Shown: one piece after another, positions 5,110 through 6,758 of the stretch
Layout of the letters: each line of letters starts with the position of its first letter
Position numbering within the stretch: the stretch's first letter is position 1
NCBI GenBank assembly: GCA_045600005.1
Contig: JAZRXB010000069.1
Span: forward strand, 1 to 6,758
DNA from: Flemingiibacterium sp045600005
GTDB taxonomy: Bacteria > Bacillota > Clostridia > Oscillospirales > CAG-272
Length of the DNA: 6,758 nt
Reading direction: 5' to 3'
Notes under the pieces: model-generated
Seen by the model: only the letters and a program-made list of their open reading frames with translations
Databases searched by the model: none
What the model was told of the DNA's origin: nothing
Program-made: the position numbers and the translations under genes

Positions 5110-5601
5110 TTACCGGAACTGTTCCTGCATTTTCTGATCTTTTGCGAGAACGCCGGCTTCCATTTCCTTCTTGCAGGCTTCGAGCTTCGCGTCAAGCTCC
5201 GCGTCGGACAGTGCGAGCATCTGCGCCGCGAGGATCGCCGCGTTCTGCGCGCCGTCGATGGCGACCGTTGCGACCGGTACGCCGGACGGCATCTGGACCG
5301 TCGACAGAAGGGAATCGAGTCCGTCCATCGTGCTGGACTTGATCGGGAGACCGATGACCGGCAGGGTCGTGTAAGCCGCTAAAACGCCGCCGAGGTGCGC
5401 GGCCTTTCCGGCTGCCGAGATGAGAACGCCGAAGCCGTTCTTCTTCGCGTCCGCCGCGAACGAAGCCGCCTGAGTCGGCGTGCGGTGTGCGCTGAACACG
5501 TGTACCTCAAACGGGATGCCGAACTTCGCAAGCTGATCGGTGCATTTGGAAACCGTCGGGAAATCCGAGTCGCTTCCCATGATAACTGCTACTTTTTTCA
5601 T
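5110..5601 (-). CDS. purE: N5-carboxyaminoimidazole ribonucleotide mutase (class I-type PurE)
   Basis: PurE moves the carboxyl group of N5-CAIR to give CAIR in de novo purine synthesis, working with PurK, which is not in this window. The 163 residues are a full-length PurE. Motifs are MGSDSD (8-13), SAHRTP (37-42) with His39, AAGKAAHLGG (63-72) with His69, and STVQMPSGVPVATVAI, the region that in E. coli PurE reads SIVQMPRGIPVGTLAI. The usual AAHLPG is here AAHLGG, Pro replaced by Gly at the end of the active-site loop. The general pattern is class I, but the mutase rather than the direct AIR carboxylase activity is assumed from family. AAGGAG lies nine bases upstream of the ATG at 5601. It follows ackA and its hairpin after a short gap, with no convincing promoter of its own, so read-through of that terminator or a weak promoter must feed it. 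Confidence 0.95.
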   Translation of the reverse strand: MKKVAVIMGSDSDFPTVSKCTDQLAKFGIPFEVHVFSAHRTPTQAASFAADAKKNGFGVLISAAGKAAHLGGVLAAYTTLPVIGLPIKSSTMDGLDSLLSTVQMPSGVPVATVAIDGAQNAAILAAQMLALSDAELDAKLEACKKEMEAGVLAKDQKMQEQFR

Positions 5602-5630
5602 GACAGAACGCTCCTTTTTGTCAGTTATTA

Positions 5631-5640
5631 CTTGATCAAG
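5631..5640. repeat. 10-bp palindrome in the purE leader
   Basis: CTTGATCAAG is perfectly self-complementary and lies between the ackA terminator stem and the purE ribosome binding site. It may be an operator or a chance palindrome; no known PurR box or purine riboswitch core is visible here, and the 81-bp gap is too short for a riboswitch beside the terminator. Confidence 0.35.
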
Positions 5641-5646
5641 ACGGAA

Positions 5647-5672
5647 AAGCCGGTTGAGGGTTCAACCGGCTT
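5647..5672 (-). terminator. Intrinsic terminator downstream of ackA
   Basis: An 11-bp perfect stem (AAGCCGGTTGA at 5647-5657 with TCAACCGGCTT at 5662-5672) closes a four-base loop. On the - strand it is followed by a short T-run (TTTT including the stem end, then CCGTCTTG). The U-tract is short, so leakage into purE is plausible. It lies 10 bp after the ackA stop codon. Confidence 0.78.
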
Positions 5673-5682
5673 GCGTTGATTT

Positions 5683-6758
5683 TTACAGAGCCTTGACGAT
5701 CTTTTCGGTATCGGACGCAATGACCAGCTCCTCGTTGGTCGGAAGCAGCCATACCTGAACCTTCGATTCGGGCTTGGAAAGCAGGACATTGTTCGGCTGA
5801 TGATGCGCCTTTGCGTTGATCTCGTTGTCAAGAACGATGCCGAGGAAGTCCATGTCGGCGCACGCGCGCTCACGCAGCTCGGGGTTGTTTTCGCCCATGC
5901 CGGCGGTGAAGACAACGGCGTCCAGACCGTTCATCGCTGCGGCGTAGCTGCCGATGTACTTCTTGACCTGATATGCGAGGATGTTCGCCGTCAGAGCCGC
6001 CTGCCTGTTGCCTTCGAGGATCGCGGCTTCGATGTCGCGGGAGTCGCTCGAAATGCCGGAAACGCCGAGGAAACCGCACTTCTTGTTCATGTACTCGCTC
6101 ATTTCGGAGGGAGTCATGCTCTCGCGCTCCATGAGGAAGGTGACGATGGCGGGGTCGATGGAGCCGCAGCGCGTGCCCATTTCAACGCCGTCGAGAGGCG
6201 TGAAGCCCATCGAGGTGTCGATGACCTTGCCGTCCTTGACGGCGGAGATGGAGGAACCGTTGCCGATGTGGCAGGTGACGATCTTCGTGCCTTCGGTTCT
6301 GCCGAGGATCTTGCACATTTCAGCCGCGACGAAGCGGTGGGACGTGCCGTGTGCGCCGTAACGGCGGATCTGATACTTTTCGGCGAGATCGGCGGAGATC
6401 GCGTAGGTCTTCGCGTAGTCGGGCATGGTGGAGTGGAACGCGGTGTCGAAAACGAGGACCTGAGGAACGCCCGGCATTGCGTCGGTGCAGCCCTTGATGC
6501 CCATGAGGTGCGGACCGGTGTGGAGCGGCGCGAAGTCGTGGCACTTTTCAAGCGTTTTCACAACGTCGGCGGTGACGAGGACCGACTCGGAGAAGTACGG
6601 ACCGCCATGCACGACGCGGTGACCGACGGCTTCGATCTCCTTCATCGACTTGATGCAGCCGTGATCAGCGGAGGTCAGGATGTCGACGACGATCTTCGTT
6701 GCGACCGAGTGGTTGGGCATGGGAAGCTCGGCGACGTACTTTTCGCCGGTGGGCTTTT
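5683..6758 (-). CDS. ackA: Acetate kinase, N-terminus beyond window
   Basis: AckA interconverts acetate plus ATP and acetyl phosphate plus ADP, giving ATP in fermenting anaerobes together with phosphotransacetylase (not seen here). The frame stays open to the right edge; 357 residues are visible, so roughly the first 40-45, including the N-terminal nucleotide/phosphate motif, are missing. The ATG at 6720 is internal because the upstream codons read KPTGEKYVAELP, normal AckA sequence. Counting from that Met, key residues match the Methanosarcina enzyme: Arg35 in GHRVVHGG (Arg91), His67 (His123), Asp92 in VFDTAFH (Asp148), His124 in YGAHGTSH (His180), Arg184 in MGTRCGSIDP (Arg241) and Glu330 in PTNEEL (Glu384). 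CHIGNGSS and FTAGMGENN are the nucleotide-binding loops of the ASKHA fold. The gene is followed by an intrinsic terminator and then purE on the same strand. Confidence 0.97.
   Translation of the reverse strand, partial: KPTGEKYVAELPMPNHSVATKIVVDILTSADHGCIKSMKEIEAVGHRVVHGGPYFSESVLVTADVVKTLEKCHDFAPLHTGPHLMGIKGCTDAMPGVPQVLVFDTAFHSTMPDYAKTYAISADLAEKYQIRRYGAHGTSHRFVAAEMCKILGRTEGTKIVTCHIGNGSSISAVKDGKVIDTSMGFTPLDGVEMGTRCGSIDPAIVTFLMERESMTPSEMSEYMNKKCGFLGVSGISSDSRDIEAAILEGNRQAALTANILAYQVKKYIGSYAAAMNGLDAVVFTAGMGENNPELRERACADMDFLGIVLDNEINAKAHHQPNNVLLSKPESKVQVWLLPTNEELVIASDTEKIVKAL

Noticed and set aside
5602..5682. Purine riboswitch upstream of purE
   Set aside because: The gap is mostly the ackA terminator, and no three-way junction core with the conserved loop sequences can be seen.
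1..6758. CRISPR array, tRNA, rRNA, insertion sequence or toxin-antitoxin pair
   Set aside because: No spaced repeats, no tRNA/rRNA-like sequences, no transposase or integrase motifs, and the small cassette proteins do not look like known toxins or antitoxins.

Overview
The window reads as chromosome of an anaerobic Bacillota of the class Clostridia, probably a gut-type, GC-rich lineage. The reasons are strong AGGAGG-type ribosome binding sites, a DUF1492-type phage regulator, lipoprotein-type serpins and an acetate kinase. GC looks like roughly 60 % by eye. The taxonomic placement is inference; no rRNA or tRNA is present.

Region 1 (1-1911, + strand) holds two serpin protease-inhibitor genes in tandem. 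The first is cut by the window edge, leaving its C-terminal 204 residues. The second is complete (415 aa) and starts with a lipoprotein signal peptide, so it should be anchored outside the membrane. Their hinge regions are alike but their reactive loops are not, which suggests different target proteases. A 19-bp sequence repeated twice fills most of the gap between them. A strong hairpin at 1924-1961 ends the serpin unit.

Region 2 (about 1994-4369, - strand) is a compact four-gene cassette with a phage look, convergent to the serpins. In transcription order it contains a DUF1492/ArpU-like sigma-region-4 regulator (128 aa), an unknown 77-aa protein, a 480-aa phage-structural/tail-fibre-like protein and an unknown 46-aa protein. 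It has its own near-consensus sigma-A promoter, with a 7-bp inverted repeat over the -35 element. The last three genes are tightly packed and translationally coupled. A 93-bp gap carrying an RNA hairpin and a possible extended -10 separates the regulator from them. Hairpin terminators bracket the cassette on both sides. No integrase, terminase, portal, capsid or lysis gene is visible, so it looks like a domesticated or satellite-like phage module. This is the part of the window most likely to be undescribed.

Region 3 (4425-6758, - strand) is housekeeping metabolism. Acetate kinase (ackA, N-terminus beyond the window) ends at a terminator hairpin and is followed by purE and then purN, which are 12 bp apart. 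purE and purN are two non-consecutive steps of de novo IMP synthesis. A perfect bidirectional terminator closes the unit.
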